A stretch of DNA of 64,000 nt, from contig NZ_JBCNKR010000004.1 in the NCBI RefSeq assembly GCF_039595935.1, positions 1,239,001 through 1,303,000 of the forward strand. The letters run 5' to 3'. Made by a program: the position numbers and the translations under genes. Origin of the DNA: Flavobacterium sp. (GTDB lineage Bacteria > Bacteroidota > Bacteroidia > Flavobacteriales > Flavobacteriaceae). The notes under the pieces are model-generated. The model was not told the origin of the DNA. It ran no database searches and was given only the letters and a program-made list of their open reading frames with translations. This document shows positions 19,764-30,325 of the stretch, in pieces. Position 1 is the first letter of the stretch; every line of letters begins with the position of its first letter.

Positions 19764-22700
19764 ATGATCCATTTCTTTGAAAACCAAAGCAAAACAGTTT
19801 TTGCAGTACAAACGCAAAACGAACTTTCAGCTCAAGACATTTCAAAATTAAACTGGCTTTTTGCCGACTCGCATAAGATCGAAAAATCCGCACTGACGGA
19901 TTTTTTTGTTGGTCCACGTGCCACTATGATCACGCCATGGAGTACAAATGCGGTAGAAATTACTCAGAACATGGGTATTTCAGGAATCATCAGAATTGAA
20001 GAATTCCACCCAGCAACGGCAGATTTCAATGATTTCGATCCGATGCTTTTTCAAAAATTCAACGAATTAGATCAGGAAATCTTCACGATCAATATTCAGC
20101 CTGAACCAATTTTGGAAATTGATGATATCGCAGCTTACAACAAAGTAGAAGGTTTAGCCTTAAGCGAAGAAGAAGTTGATTACTTAAACAATCTTTCGAC
20201 TAAATTAGGAAGAAAACTTACTGATTCAGAGATTTTTGCTTTCTCTCAGGCAAACTCAGAGCACTGTCGTCACAAAATCTTCAACGGAACATTTGTGATC
20301 GACGGAGAAGAAAAAGAAACTTCTCTTTTCAAATTAATCAAGAAAACATCTCAGGAAAACCCTAACGATATTGTGTCTGCATACAAAGACAACGTTGCTT
20401 TTGTAAAAGGACCAAAAGTGCAGCAATTTGCACCAAAATCGGCAGACAAACCTGATTTTTACGAAATAAAAGAATTTGATTCAGTTATCTCTTTAAAAGC
20501 CGAAACACACAATTTTCCAACAACAGTTGAGCCTTTCAACGGAGCTGCAACAGGTTCTGGAGGAGAAATTCGTGACCGTTTAGCCGGAGGACAAGGATCG
20601 TTGCCATTAGCCGGAACTGCTGTTTACATGACTTCTTACTCTCGTTTGAAAGAAGACAGAAAATGGGAAAATGCTGTTGAAGAAAGAAAATGGTTGTACC
20701 AAACGCCAATGGATATCTTAATCAAAGCTTCAAACGGAGCTTCTGATTTTGGAAATAAATTCGGTCAGCCGCTTATTACAGGTTCTGTTTTAACTTTCGA
20801 ACATGAAGAAGAAAACAGAAAAATTGGCTACGATAAAGTAATCATGCAAGCGGGTGGAATTGGTTACGGAAAATTAAATCAATCTATCAAACACAAACCA
20901 AAAGAAGGCGATAAAATTGTTATTCTTGGAGGTGAAAACTATAGAATCGGAATGGGTGGTGCTGCGGTTTCTTCTGCAGATACAGGAGCTTTTGGTTCAG
21001 GAATTGAGTTAAATGCGATTCAGCGTTCAAATCCTGAAATGCAAAAACGTGCTGCTAACGCGATTCGTGGTTTAGTAGAAAGCGACAACAATCCAATCGT
21101 TTCTATTCACGATCACGGAGCGGGTGGACACTTAAACTGTCTTTCTGAATTGGTTGAAGAAACTGGAGGTTTGATCGATTTAGATAAATTACCAGTTGGC
21201 GACCCTACTCTTTCTGCAAAAGAAATTATTGGTAACGAATCTCAAGAAAGAATGGGATTGGTTATTGGTCAAAAAGATATCGATACTTTACAGAGAATTG
21301 CTGACAGAGAGCGTTCTCCAATGTATCAGGTTGGAGATGTAACGGGAGATCACCGTTTTACTTTCCAATCGCAATCAAATGGTTCAAAACCGATGGATTA
21401 TGCTTTAGAAGATTTCTTCGGAAGTTCTCCAAAAACGGTTATGACAGACAAAACAATCGACAGAAAATATGCTGATGTTGCTTATTCTGCAAATGACTTC
21501 GAAAGTTACTTAAAAGACGTTTTACGTTTAGAAGCAGTTGCTTCAAAAGACTGGTTAACAAATAAAGTTGACCGTTGTGTTGGAGGAAAAGTTGCCAAAC
21601 AACAAAATGCAGGTCCGTTACAATTACCTTTGAATAATGTTGGAGTTATGGCTCTGGATTATTTAGGAAAAGAAGGTATTGCCACTTCTATTGGGCACGC
21701 TCCTATTGCGGCTTTGATTGATCCTGTTGCAGGTAGTAGAAATGCTATTGCAGAATCGTTATCAAACATTATTTGGGCTCCAATTAAAGATCAGTTAAAA
21801 GGTATTTCATTATCTGCAAACTGGATGTGGGCTTGTAAAAACGAAGGTGAAGACGCGCGTTTATACGATGCTGTACAAGGATGTTCAGATTTTGCTATAG
21901 AATTGGGAATCAATATTCCGACAGGAAAAGATTCACTTTCAATGAAACAAAAATATCCAAATGATGAAGTAATTGCGCCGGGAACGGTTATTATTTCAGC
22001 GGCTGGAAACTGTACAGATATTAGAAAAGTAGTTGAACCTGTTTTACAGAAAAACGGAGATTCAATCTATTATATCAATTTGTCTCAAGATGATTTCAAA
22101 CTTGGAGGTTCGTCTTTTGCACAAATCAGAAATACAATTGGAAACGAAACTTCTACAATTAAAGATTCGGCTTTCTTTAAAAACGCATTTAATACAGTTC
22201 AGGAATTAATCGGCGAAAGCCAAATTTTAGCAGGTCACGATATCGGAAGCGGTGGTTTAATTACTACTTTATTAGAATTGTGTTTTGCTGATGTGAATTT
22301 AGGAGCTAAAATTGATTTCAGCGCTTTCGCGGAAAAAGACTTATTGAAAATCCTTTTCGCAGAAAACATCGGAATCGTATTCCAGGCAAAATCTGATGCT
22401 GCTGTTGAAGCTAAATTAAATGCAAACAACATCGAATTTTTCAAATTAGGAAAAGCGACAACTACTGAGACTTTAGACCTTGGACCTTGGACTTTAGACA
22501 TAAAAGCTTATAGAGATGTTTGGTTCGAAACTTCTTATTTATTAGATCAAAAACAATCTAAAAACGGAAGAGCTCAGGCGCGTTTTGAAAACTATAAAAA
22601 TCAGGTTTTAAATTATACTTTCCCTGCACATTTTACAGGAAAGAAACCAGAAATCGACAAGTCTAAACCGAGACCAAAAGCAGCCATTATCCGTGAAAAA

Positions 22701-23417
22701 GGAAGTAATTCTGAGCGTGAAATGGCAAATGCTATGTACTTGGCAGGTTTTGACGTAAAAGACGTTCACATGACGGATTTAATTTCTGGCCGTGAAACTC
22801 TTGAAGACATTCAATTTATCGGAGCTGTTGGAGGATTCTCTAACTCAGACGTTTTAGGTTCTGCTAAAGGTTGGGCTGGAGCTTTCTTGTACAACGAAAA
22901 AGCAAAAACAGCTTTAGATAATTTCTTTAAAAGAGAAGATACTCTTTCTGTTGGAATCTGTAACGGTTGCCAGTTGTTTATGGAATTGGAAGTTATTAAT
23001 CCAGAACACGAAGTTCACGGAAAAATGCTTCATAACGAAAGCCAGAAACACGAAAGTATCTTTACTTCTGTGAAAGTTCAGGAAAATAACTCAGTCATGT
23101 TATCGACTTTAGCAGGAAGCACTTTAGGAGTTTGGGTTTCTCACGGAGAAGGTAAATTCAAATTGCCTTACTCTGAAGATCAATACAACATTGTTTCTAA
23201 ATATGCTTACGAAGGATATCCTGCAAACCCAAATGGTTCTGATTACAACACGGCTATGATGTGTGACAAAACTGGAAGACATTTGGTTATGATGCCTCAC
23301 ATTGAGCGTTCGACTTTCCAATGGAACTGGGCGCATTATCCAAAAGATAGAAATGACGAGGTTTCGCCTTGGCACGAAGCTTTTGTTAATGCCAGAAAAT
23401 GGATTGAGAAAAACTAA
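19764..23417 (+). CDS. purL: Phosphoribosylformylglycinamidine synthase
   Basis: Large single-chain PurL (1217 aa) converts FGAR, glutamine and ATP to FGAM in purine synthesis. I start at ATG 19764 ([13 protein letters not shown]); the upstream TTG would lie across the promoter. The N-terminal linker is followed by two AIRS-type halves ([45 protein letters not shown]) and the C-terminal class I glutaminase, with nucleophile C1066 in GICNGCQ and the His in MMPHIERS. It is monocistronic, with its own promoter and terminator. Confidence 0.98.
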   Translation: MIHFFENQSKTVFAVQTQNELSAQDISKLNWLFADSHKIEKSALTDFFVGPRATMITPWSTNAVEITQNMGISGIIRIEEFHPATADFNDFDPMLFQKFNELDQEIFTINIQPEPILEIDDIAAYNKVEGLALSEEEVDYLNNLSTKLGRKLTDSEIFAFSQANSEHCRHKIFNGTFVIDGEEKETSLFKLIKKTSQENPNDIVSAYKDNVAFVKGPKVQQFAPKSADKPDFYEIKEFDSVISLKAETHNFPTTVEPFNGAATGSGGEIRDRLAGGQGSLPLAGTAVYMTSYSRLKEDRKWENAVEERKWLYQTPMDILIKASNGASDFGNKFGQPLITGSVLTFEHEEENRKIGYDKVIMQAGGIGYGKLNQSIKHKPKEGDKIVILGGENYRIGMGGAAVSSADTGAFGSGIELNAIQRSNPEMQKRAANAIRGLVESDNNPIVSIHDHGAGGHLNCLSELVEETGGLIDLDKLPVGDPTLSAKEIIGNESQERMGLVIGQKDIDTLQRIADRERSPMYQVGDVTGDHRFTFQSQSNGSKPMDYALEDFFGSSPKTVMTDKTIDRKYADVAYSANDFESYLKDVLRLEAVASKDWLTNKVDRCVGGKVAKQQNAGPLQLPLNNVGVMALDYLGKEGIATSIGHAPIAALIDPVAGSRNAIAESLSNIIWAPIKDQLKGISLSANWMWACKNEGEDARLYDAVQGCSDFAIELGINIPTGKDSLSMKQKYPNDEVIAPGTVIISAAGNCTDIRKVVEPVLQKNGDSIYYINLSQDDFKLGGSSFAQIRNTIGNETSTIKDSAFFKNAFNTVQELIGESQILAGHDIGSGGLITTLLELCFADVNLGAKIDFSAFAEKDLLKILFAENIGIVFQAKSDAAVEAKLNANNIEFFKLGKATTTETLDLGPWTLDIKAYRDVWFETSYLLDQKQSKNGRAQARFENYKNQVLNYTFPAHFTGKKPEIDKSKPRPKAAIIREKGSNSEREMANAMYLAGFDVKDVHMTDLISGRETLEDIQFIGAVGGFSNSDVLGSAKGWAGAFLYNEKAKTALDNFFKREDTLSVGICNGCQLFMELEVINPEHEVHGKMLHNESQKHESIFTSVKVQENNSVMLSTLAGSTLGVWVSHGEGKFKLPYSEDQYNIVSKYAYEGYPANPNGSDYNTAMMCDKTGRHLVMMPHIERSTFQWNWAHYPKDRNDEVSPWHEAFVNARKWIEKN

Positions 23418-23437
23418 GAAATATATTTCAGAAGAAG

Positions 23438-23465
23438 CGCCCGAATTTATCGGGCGTTTTTTTTT
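23438..23465 (+). terminator. Terminator of purL
   Basis: CGCCCG-aatttat-CGGGCG followed by ten T residues, 20 bp after the stop. Confidence 0.9.
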
Positions 23466-23537
23466 TGCCACAGATTAAAGGGATTATCACAGATTTTTTT
23501 AAGTTTTTAAAATTATTTTAATCCTTTAATCTGTGGC
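23466..23537. repeat. GCCACAGATTAAAG inverted repeat
   Basis: gccacagattaaagggatta (23467-23486) and its near-perfect inverse taatcctttaatctgtggc (23519-23537). Same family as 15105-15186. Confidence 0.75.
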
Positions 23538-23572
23538 TATTTTTAAAAATAATAATTAGTGGCTAAAACATA

Positions 23573-23614
23573 AAAAAAAATGCCCCGACGCTATCCCTAA
23601 GCCGAAGCATTTTT
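23573..23614 (-). terminator. Terminator of the small membrane gene
   Basis: Minus-strand hairpin with ATGCTTCGG and CCGACG-type arms ending in a long T run, just beyond the stop at 23619. Confidence 0.6.
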
Positions 23615-23618
23615 ATTT

Positions 23619-23906
23619 TCAGTCTTTAAATGCCGATGCGATCCCGGTTACAATATTGGCAGTTCCAAAAGCAAATAACCCCGAAGCAACTGCATTTTGG
23701 CCTGCAAAAAATTGGTTTTCAACAATTGCATTACTAAAGAATAGTCCACCGGCAGCCCCCGCAACCAGCCCAATTCCTATTAATACAATTGTCCACCAGG
23801 GTTCCGGATCCGGCGGCGGTGGCGACGGACTTTTCCAAAAACGTTTCCACCAGCCTGGGTATTTGGTTCCGCACCAGCCCATTGCTAAATAGAAGGCAGT
23901 TTCCAT
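23619..23906 (-). CDS. Small membrane protein of unknown function
   Basis: 95 aa. The N-terminus is tryptophan-rich (GWCGTKYPGWWKRFWKS), followed by a proline run SPPPPDPEPWW, a membrane helix TIVLIGIGLVAGAAGGLFF (about 39-57), and a second glycine/alanine-rich segment GLFAFGTANIVTGIASAF (about 75-92). It has its own minus-strand terminator, which supports a real gene. An overlapping plus-strand ORF looks like a shadow. I do not recognise the family. Confidence 0.7.
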   Translation of the reverse strand: METAFYLAMGWCGTKYPGWWKRFWKSPSPPPPDPEPWWTIVLIGIGLVAGAAGGLFFSNAIVENQFFAGQNAVASGLFAFGTANIVTGIASAFKD

Positions 23907-24139
23907 GATGTTAAAATTTAGTTAGTACCTACTCTTTTGCTTTTCGGCTTCCGCATTTAAATCCGCGTAAAAATAGAACAAGCCTAAAGTAAAGATACAA
24001 GGTAAACTACTGTTTTTGAAAGGGGAAAAATCCCCATTTTTTCTTCTTAACCAGACTCTAATGTATACGTAAGACTAGTTTAATGATATCTTAAGGTGGT
24101 TTTTATAGCTTCATTTATGGAGATAAATATCTTTGTCTC

Positions 24140-26542
24140 ATGAAAAAAATGATCCAAAATATACTCCTTTTTACTTTATTTCTTGTAAGCCAATTCAGTT
24201 TTGGACAGCAAAATCCATCTTTAGACGGAACAATTACTGACGGAAAACTTCCTGTGGAATTTGCTGATGTTATTTTAAAAAACGCTGCCGATTCTACAAA
24301 AATTGCAAACTATACCATAACGGATGCTTCCGGGCATTTTTCTTTAGAAAATATAACGGCAGGCAAATATCTACTCGAATTGAAATTAATTGGATATAAA
24401 ACCGACAGCAGAACAATTAATTTTACAGGATCGCCTATTTCTGTTGGTACCGTTGTTTTAAAAAATGACACGAATTTATTGAATGCTGTTGTAGTTAATT
24501 CTCAAAAAAAACAAATTCAAAAAACAGATGAGGGTTTAATTTTTAATGCCGTTTCGAATATCACTCAAGCCGGCGGAACAGCAACCGATATGCTAAAAAG
24601 CATTCCAACTGTTGCAGTCGATGCAGAAGGCGGAATTACCTTAAGAGGAAAATCGCCCATGATTTTAATTAATGGTAAAAACTCAGCTATTACCAACATG
24701 GACCAAATTGCTGCGAGCAGTATCGAAAGTATCGAAATTATCAGCAATCCTACGGCAAAATATGATGCAAATGCAGAAAGCGGAATCATCAATATTAAAC
24801 TTAAAAAAAATAATCAAAGCGGACTGAATGGCGCTGTTGTGCTGGGAACCGGTTTTGGTGCCAAAGGACGAATAAACAGTTCTGTGCTTTTGAACCATAA
24901 AACCGAAAAATGGAATTTTGGTTTGGGCTATGATAATCGCTTTGCCGGACGAACTAAAAAAATAAAGGCTGATCGCACTAATTATTTTATTGATGATGAA
25001 CATTATATCCATCAAAACAGAAATGACGAACGCAAAGAAGGTTTGCAGAATTTAAAATTCAACGTCGATTTTACTCCAAATGAAAGAAACACTTTTTCGT
25101 TTGAAGCCTTAGGAAATTTCGAAACTCAGGATAACGACGAAACTTTATATACGGGTGTAAATACCAGTTCGAACCAGTTTTTTTCTGATAACAGAAGACA
25201 TTCACTAGAATTAGAACGCTCAAAAGTAGGCGAATTGGCTTTTACTTATGATCGAAAATTCTCTGATGATCGAAAAAGCCTTTCTGGTTCTATTACTTCT
25301 TCTTTCGGAAAACATAAAGAAAATACAGATATTGACACCTATAATTATGACCAATATCATCAGCAAATAGGCGATGCTTTTTTACAAAGAACTCATAATT
25401 ATGAAAACGAAAATATTTCTAATGCTATCGTTAATTACACACTTCCAGTTTCAGAAAAAGCAATTGTAGAAACCGGTTATAAAGGAACATTCCGTTTTTT
25501 TAATTCTGATTTTGAAAGTGCTGATTTCGAAAATGGTAATTATGTTATAAATCCTTTAGCGAGCAATTCTTTTAAATTTAACGAACAGATTAATGCTGTT
25601 TACGGAATGCTGAATTCGTTTACCGGCGATAAGGAAAACCCAAAATGGAAATACAATTTAGGTTTGCGTGCAGAAAATGTTTCTAACACGGGAGCAACGA
25701 AAAACAATAGCGACCGTTTTAGTAATAATTATTTAAAATTGTTTCCAGCAGCTTCTTTACAATTAAATTTAAAACAGGATGAATTTGTAAAATTAGGCTA
25801 CAGCAAACGTATTAATCGCCCGGATTTAGATGATTTGAATCCGTTTATTGATATTACAGACGCATTGAATCCACACGGAGGAAATCCGTATTTAAAACCC
25901 GAAATTGTTCATATTGGCGAATTGAGTTATAATAAAACCTGGACAAATTATTCTTTTTCAGCTAATGCTTTTTACAGAAATGCAAAAGATGCTATAAGAC
26001 AATATGCAGAACTTCAGGATAATGGCGTTGTTTTGTTACAACCCAGAAATATAGGAAATACTGTAACCTATGGTTTAGAAACTATTTTTAGTTTAAAACC
26101 ATTTAGTTTTTATGATGCCAACATTAGCATAACAGCTTTCCATCAGCATATAGATGCTTCTAACCTAACGGAAGATACTGTAAGTGATGCTTTTAACTGG
26201 TACGGAAAAATGATTAATAATTTTGTGCCGTGGAAAGGTGGAAAACTGCAACTTATCGGGAACTACAATTCAGCTTTGGCAACGGCGCAGGGAGAACGAA
26301 TTCCAATTTATAATATCGATATGGGATTTCAGCAAAAATTAGGAAAAGGAAATGCCTGTTTGGGATTGGTTGTAACAGATGTATTTAACACACTCGAAAG
26401 CGGATACAAAAACAATACGTTATTATTCAGCAATACCCGAATAAACAAATCAGATACACGCGCCGTGATGCTTACCTTTGCTTATACTTTTAAATCTGAT
26501 TTTAAAGAAAAACTGCTCGAAAATCAGTTTTCTACAGAATAA
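24140..26542 (+). CDS. TonB-dependent receptor-like outer membrane protein
   Basis: 800 aa with signal peptide (ends SFGQQ, about residue 24), a carboxypeptidase-regulatory-like domain (about 30-110: TDASGHFSLENITAGKYLLELKLIGYK), a plug-like domain (ATDMLKSIPTVAVDAEGGITLRG, about 145-215) and a C-terminal barrel of the outer-membrane beta-barrel type. The TonB box is not obvious, as in many of this subgroup, so transport is presumed rather than shown. No SusD partner follows, arguing against a glycan uptake locus. Confidence 0.9.
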   Translation: MKKMIQNILLFTLFLVSQFSFGQQNPSLDGTITDGKLPVEFADVILKNAADSTKIANYTITDASGHFSLENITAGKYLLELKLIGYKTDSRTINFTGSPISVGTVVLKNDTNLLNAVVVNSQKKQIQKTDEGLIFNAVSNITQAGGTATDMLKSIPTVAVDAEGGITLRGKSPMILINGKNSAITNMDQIAASSIESIEIISNPTAKYDANAESGIINIKLKKNNQSGLNGAVVLGTGFGAKGRINSSVLLNHKTEKWNFGLGYDNRFAGRTKKIKADRTNYFIDDEHYIHQNRNDERKEGLQNLKFNVDFTPNERNTFSFEALGNFETQDNDETLYTGVNTSSNQFFSDNRRHSLELERSKVGELAFTYDRKFSDDRKSLSGSITSSFGKHKENTDIDTYNYDQYHQQIGDAFLQRTHNYENENISNAIVNYTLPVSEKAIVETGYKGTFRFFNSDFESADFENGNYVINPLASNSFKFNEQINAVYGMLNSFTGDKENPKWKYNLGLRAENVSNTGATKNNSDRFSNNYLKLFPAASLQLNLKQDEFVKLGYSKRINRPDLDDLNPFIDITDALNPHGGNPYLKPEIVHIGELSYNKTWTNYSFSANAFYRNAKDAIRQYAELQDNGVVLLQPRNIGNTVTYGLETIFSLKPFSFYDANISITAFHQHIDASNLTEDTVSDAFNWYGKMINNFVPWKGGKLQLIGNYNSALATAQGERIPIYNIDMGFQQKLGKGNACLGLVVTDVFNTLESGYKNNTLLFSNTRINKSDTRAVMLTFAYTFKSDFKEKLLENQFSTE

Positions 26543-26690
26543 AATTGGCCGGAAGATTATAAAATGTAAAAAAAACACATTCTTGTTATTTAGATTCAAA
26601 ATTTCTATTAAAATTTAAGTTATATTCGCTACATAAAATCTGCCGCTGATTTTATACCGATACCCAAAAGCACTTTAATCCTACATAGAA

Positions 26691-27122
26691 ATGAAAGCCG
26701 TACAATTATTATTTATTACATTATTTTTTATCGCCTCAAAATCATATTCTCAAGTTGAAGTAAATGTAATTACCCATAATTCTAAAGAACGTTACATTAC
26801 TACTACAATTGGCTATCCGGTTCAGGGAACATATGCTCCTATCGGTATGAAACAGCCTATTACCATTTTAAATCCAGACGGAACAGGTTCTATACAAGCT
26901 GATGATTTGAGCAAACAAAAAATCAATTGGGGAATTGAGTGTACAGAAGAAGGAACTCCTATCTTTAAAGAAGGTTTCAACAGTAAATCATACACCTTTT
27001 GGTACAGACCAGTTGAAGGTAATGAATGGTTTTATTCGCAATTTTCAATTCATTTCGCCAAGAAAAAAATGTTTTTAATGGGTGAAAGAGTAAAAGAATA
27101 CGAAGATTATAACGTACAATAG
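26691..27122 (+). CDS. Secreted protein of unknown function
   Basis: 143 aa with a signal peptide (MKAVQLLFITLFFIASKSYSQ). The mature part is strand-rich with many tyrosines and tryptophans (SYTFWYRPVEGNEWFYSQF) and no cysteines besides one in IECTEEG. I do not recognise the family. It is in the same orientation as the genes on both sides, with 150-180 bp gaps, so it is probably transcribed on its own. Confidence 0.7.
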   Translation: MKAVQLLFITLFFIASKSYSQVEVNVITHNSKERYITTTIGYPVQGTYAPIGMKQPITILNPDGTGSIQADDLSKQKINWGIECTEEGTPIFKEGFNSKSYTFWYRPVEGNEWFYSQFSIHFAKKKMFLMGERVKEYEDYNVQ

Positions 27123-27300
27123 CCTCTTAAAATATCGTCGCAAATTAAATATTTCTTGATTTTTGGGATTTTTTGCTATAAAAAAGAAAACGTTTTCGTT
27201 GATTTTTAATAGTCTCTATAAATTTTCCCATAAAATTCCATAAAATAAAAAATCATACTTAATTTTTATTTAATTTGCAGTAAAATTCAATATATTAAAC

Positions 27301-29079
27301 ATGGTTTCAATCACACGCCTTTTTGATTTTCCCTATTATCAACAAGAAACTTATAACCTTCCAGTTGCTCTGGCAACCAAAAAAAATGGAGTCTGGGAAA
27401 AAACATCTAGCGAAGAATATATTGCAAAAGCAAATGCTGTTTCGAGAGCATTATTGCGCATGGGCGTTCAAAAAGATGATAAAATTGCTTTAATCACTTC
27501 AAATAACCGTACTGAATGGAATGTGATGGATATTGGTATTTTGCAGACTGGTGCTCAAAATGTTCCTATTTATCCAACGATTGCCGAAGAAGATTACGAA
27601 TATATTTTAAATCACAGCGGCAGTATTTACTGCTTTGTTTCTGATGACGAAGTTTATCAAAAAGTACAGGCTATCAGAGCCAATGTGCCCACTTTAAAAG
27701 AGGTTTATTCTTTTAATGAAATCCCGGGTTGCAAACACTGGTCAGAGCTATTAACTTTAGGTGCAGACGAAAGCAACCAAAATGAAGTTGAAGCCAGAAA
27801 AGACAGCATTAAAACAGATGATTTAGCGACTATTATTTATACTTCAGGAACTACAGGAAAACCTAAAGGAGTTATGCTTTCGCACAAAAATATTGTTTCG
27901 AATGTTTTAGACAGTGCACCTAGAATTCCTTTTGATCCGGGAAAAAGTACTTCATTAAGCTTTTTACCAATCTGCCATATTTTTGAAAGAATGATTTTGT
28001 ATATCTATCAATATTATGGTGTTTCAGTTTATTTTGGAGAATCGATTGATAAAATTAGTGATAACTTAAAAGAAGTGAAACCAACCGTTATTACGGCTGT
28101 ACCAAGACTTTTAGAAAAAGTTTACGATAAAATTTATGCTAAAGGAGCTGAATTAACAGGCATTAAGAAAAAATTGTTTTTCTGGGCTATTGATTTAGGT
28201 TTAAAATACGAACCATACGGAGCTAATGGTGCCTGGTATGAGTTTCAGTTAAAAATTGCCCGCAAACTTATTTTCAGCAAATGGAAAGAAGGTTTGGGCG
28301 GAAATTTAGATTTAATGGTTTCCGGAAGTGCCGCTTTACAACCTCGTTTAACAAGAGTTTTTGCTGCTGCAGAAATTCCGGTTATGGAAGGTTACGGTTT
28401 ATCTGAAACTTCTCCGGTAATTGCCGTTAACGATCAAAGAAACAAAGGATTTAAAATTGGAACTGTTGGAAAACCAATTCGTAATATTGAAGTAAAAATT
28501 GCCGAAGACGGAGAAATTCTTTGTAAAGGTCCAAACGTAATGTTAGGCTATTACAAAGATCCTGAAAAAACTGCCGAAGCGCTGCAGGATGGTTATTTCC
28601 ATACTGGGGATATTGGTGAAATCGACAGCGAAGGTTTCTTAAAAATTACAGATCGTAAAAAAGAAATGTTCAAAACATCGGGAGGTAAATATATTGCGCC
28701 GCAAATGATCGAAAATGCTATGAAACAATCTCGTTTTATTGAGCAGATTATGGTTATTGGTGAAGGCGAAAAAATGCCGGCCGCTTTTATTCAGCCAAAC
28801 TTTGAATTTGTAAAAGAATGGGCAAAAATCCACAAAATTACTTTAGGAAATTCTGATAAGGAAATTAGTCAAAACCCAGAGGTTATCAAACGTATTGATG
28901 AAGAAGTAGAAAGCATCAACAAAAAATTCGGACACTGGGAACAAATAAAACGTTTTGAATTGACTCCGGATGTTTGGTCTATCGACGGCGGGCAGCTTAC
29001 TCCTACTTTAAAATTAAAGCGTAAAATTATTAAAGAGATTTATAAAGATCTTTACGCTAAAATATACGGGAACAATTAA
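27301..29079 (+). CDS. Long-chain fatty acid-CoA ligase (AMP-binding)
   Basis: It activates fatty acids to acyl-CoA through an acyl-adenylate. 592 aa. The P-loop IIYTSGTTGKPKGVMLSH lies near residue 180, EGYGLSETSP near 362, and the hinge GYFHTGDIGEIDSEGFLKITDRKKEMFKTSGGKYIAP follows. The length and the C-terminal basic segment LTPTLKLKRKIIKE are those of bacterial long-chain synthetases (FadD/FAA1-like). It could feed the beta-oxidation operon at 47-53 kb. A shared bidirectional terminator separates it from the RNA-repair island. Confidence 0.94.
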   Translation: MVSITRLFDFPYYQQETYNLPVALATKKNGVWEKTSSEEYIAKANAVSRALLRMGVQKDDKIALITSNNRTEWNVMDIGILQTGAQNVPIYPTIAEEDYEYILNHSGSIYCFVSDDEVYQKVQAIRANVPTLKEVYSFNEIPGCKHWSELLTLGADESNQNEVEARKDSIKTDDLATIIYTSGTTGKPKGVMLSHKNIVSNVLDSAPRIPFDPGKSTSLSFLPICHIFERMILYIYQYYGVSVYFGESIDKISDNLKEVKPTVITAVPRLLEKVYDKIYAKGAELTGIKKKLFFWAIDLGLKYEPYGANGAWYEFQLKIARKLIFSKWKEGLGGNLDLMVSGSAALQPRLTRVFAAAEIPVMEGYGLSETSPVIAVNDQRNKGFKIGTVGKPIRNIEVKIAEDGEILCKGPNVMLGYYKDPEKTAEALQDGYFHTGDIGEIDSEGFLKITDRKKEMFKTSGGKYIAPQMIENAMKQSRFIEQIMVIGEGEKMPAAFIQPNFEFVKEWAKIHKITLGNSDKEISQNPEVIKRIDEEVESINKKFGHWEQIKRFELTPDVWSIDGGQLTPTLKLKRKIIKEIYKDLYAKIYGNN

Positions 29080-29104
29080 TAAACCAAAATATTTTTAACC
29101 AAAG

Positions 29105-29136
29105 AAAAAGGCTGTCTTAATAAGACAGCCTTTTTT
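29105..29136. terminator. Bidirectional terminator between acyl-CoA ligase and exonuclease
   Basis: AAGGCTGTCTTA/TAAGACAGCCTT perfect stem with A run before and T run after, in the convergent gap. It ends both transcripts. Confidence 0.92.
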
Positions 29137-29138
29137 AA

Positions 29139-29684
29139 TTAATTACGAAGACACCAATGTAAAATCTTGGCGATGTTTTTGGCATCGTCAATTCCGCGGT
29201 GATGTGTTCCTTCCAGCGGAATATTCAGCATCTGTAAAGCGCCATTCATTCCGGTTGACCTTTGCAGACCAAACTTTTCGGCAAAATGCTCTTTTACATT
29301 GATATGCTCGTCTCCCATTGGATAGGAAATACCAAACGATTTACATTGTTTTTTAAGCATATTCAGATCGTACTGACCGTAACTTGCCCAAGTATATAAA
29401 TCGGGGTTATATTCGTCGATTAACTCGTTAATGGCATCTTCAAAACTTACACCGTTTTTATCCAGTAAATCCTGAGTAATGGTTGTTAATTCTGTACAAA
29501 ATGGACTCACATGCGAACGCTGCGGTTTAATTAAAATGCCTTTGTTCTTGGTAATTTGTCCTGTTTGTGAATCTAAAACGGCTAACCCGATTTCGATAAT
29601 TTCATTTTGCTGACCTTTCGGGACCGCGCCCTGCCAGCATGTGGCTTCTAAATCAATGATGATAATTTTATCTGTAGTTTTCAT
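29139..29684 (-). CDS. DEDDh 3'-5' exonuclease (ERI1/KapD-like)
   Basis: 181 aa. The exonuclease I motif is IIIIDLEATCW (D11, E13), motif II lies in YTWASYGQYDLNML, and motif III is HHRGIDDAKNIA, giving the DEDDh set. The overall pattern (LEATCW, EIIEIG, TTITQDLL) is closest to ERI1/KapD exoribonucleases that trim structured RNA ends. It is the last gene of the minus-strand slipin transcript, 21 bp after the phosphoesterase, so a role in trimming damaged RNA is an inference from context. Confidence 0.9.
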   Translation of the reverse strand: MKTTDKIIIIDLEATCWQGAVPKGQQNEIIEIGLAVLDSQTGQITKNKGILIKPQRSHVSPFCTELTTITQDLLDKNGVSFEDAINELIDEYNPDLYTWASYGQYDLNMLKKQCKSFGISYPMGDEHINVKEHFAEKFGLQRSTGMNGALQMLNIPLEGTHHRGIDDAKNIAKILHWCLRN

Positions 29685-29705
29685 TTTTTCTGATTTTTAA
29701 ATGTT

Positions 29706-30260
29706 TTATAATTCTCTGTCTCCAAAAGGAGCTTTCCAATCTTTCTTCATAATGAGAGCTTTTACTTCATCATAAGAAAGCGGTTCGTAATTGTGGCAGT
29801 CCACGCCAACATCAAAAGAACGTGAAGTTTCATCGTTATACAGATGTCCGTGTGAGTGTCCGTATAAGTGCCATGTTCCTCGAAATGAACTTCTCCACAC
29901 TTTCATGGCGTAGTGAAACAAGATTATTTTCTGTCTTCCGTTTGGTGCATCTGCATCTTCAACACTTAATTCATAATAATCTTTAATCCACTCAAATCGT
30001 TTAGCATAACTTAATGCCGATTTATCGTGATTGCCTTTTATAAGAAAAATTGATCCGTTTAACTGATCTAAAATTTCTTTTGTTCGCTCTGGTCTCGCCA
30101 AAGAAATATCACCTAAATGATACACAATATCTCTCGGACTTACCTTTTCGTTCCATCGCCTAATGAGCTCCGCATCCATTTCTTCAACGGTGGCAAAAGG
30201 ACGCTCGCTAAACCTGATTATATTCGTATGACCAAAATGATGATCAGACGTAAAAAATAT
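29706..30260 (-). CDS. Calcineurin-like metallophosphoesterase, start uncertain
   Basis: Metal motifs: SDHHFGH, HLGDIS, GNHD, FHYAMKVW and YGHSHGH. The first ATG (30179) falls after SDHHFGH, so starting there would delete essential ligands. The frame stays open upstream to a TAA at about 30271 without any ATG, GTG or TTG; ATA at 30260 or a nearby codon would have to start translation. So either an unusual start or a damaged 5' end. Such enzymes hydrolyse phosphodiesters, and here end-healing of RNA (2',3'-cyclic or terminal phosphates) is plausible by context. It lies between the slipin and exonuclease genes on the minus strand. Confidence 0.75.
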   Translation of the reverse strand: MFFTSDHHFGHTNIIRFSERPFATVEEMDAELIRRWNEKVSPRDIVYHLGDISLARPERTKEILDQLNGSIFLIKGNHDKSALSYAKRFEWIKDYYELSVEDADAPNGRQKIILFHYAMKVWRSSFRGTWHLYGHSHGHLYNDETSRSFDVGVDCHNYEPLSYDEVKALIMKKDWKAPFGDREL

Positions 30261-30325
30261 TTTTTGATTCTTTTAAATTTAATTTTTAAACTAAAACCAC
30301 CAGCGTTTCCGTTGATGGTTTTTCT

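Noticed and set aside
23656..23892. Plus-strand ORF opposite the small membrane gene
   Set aside because: The minus-strand gene has a membrane helix and a matching terminator; the plus ORF has neither.
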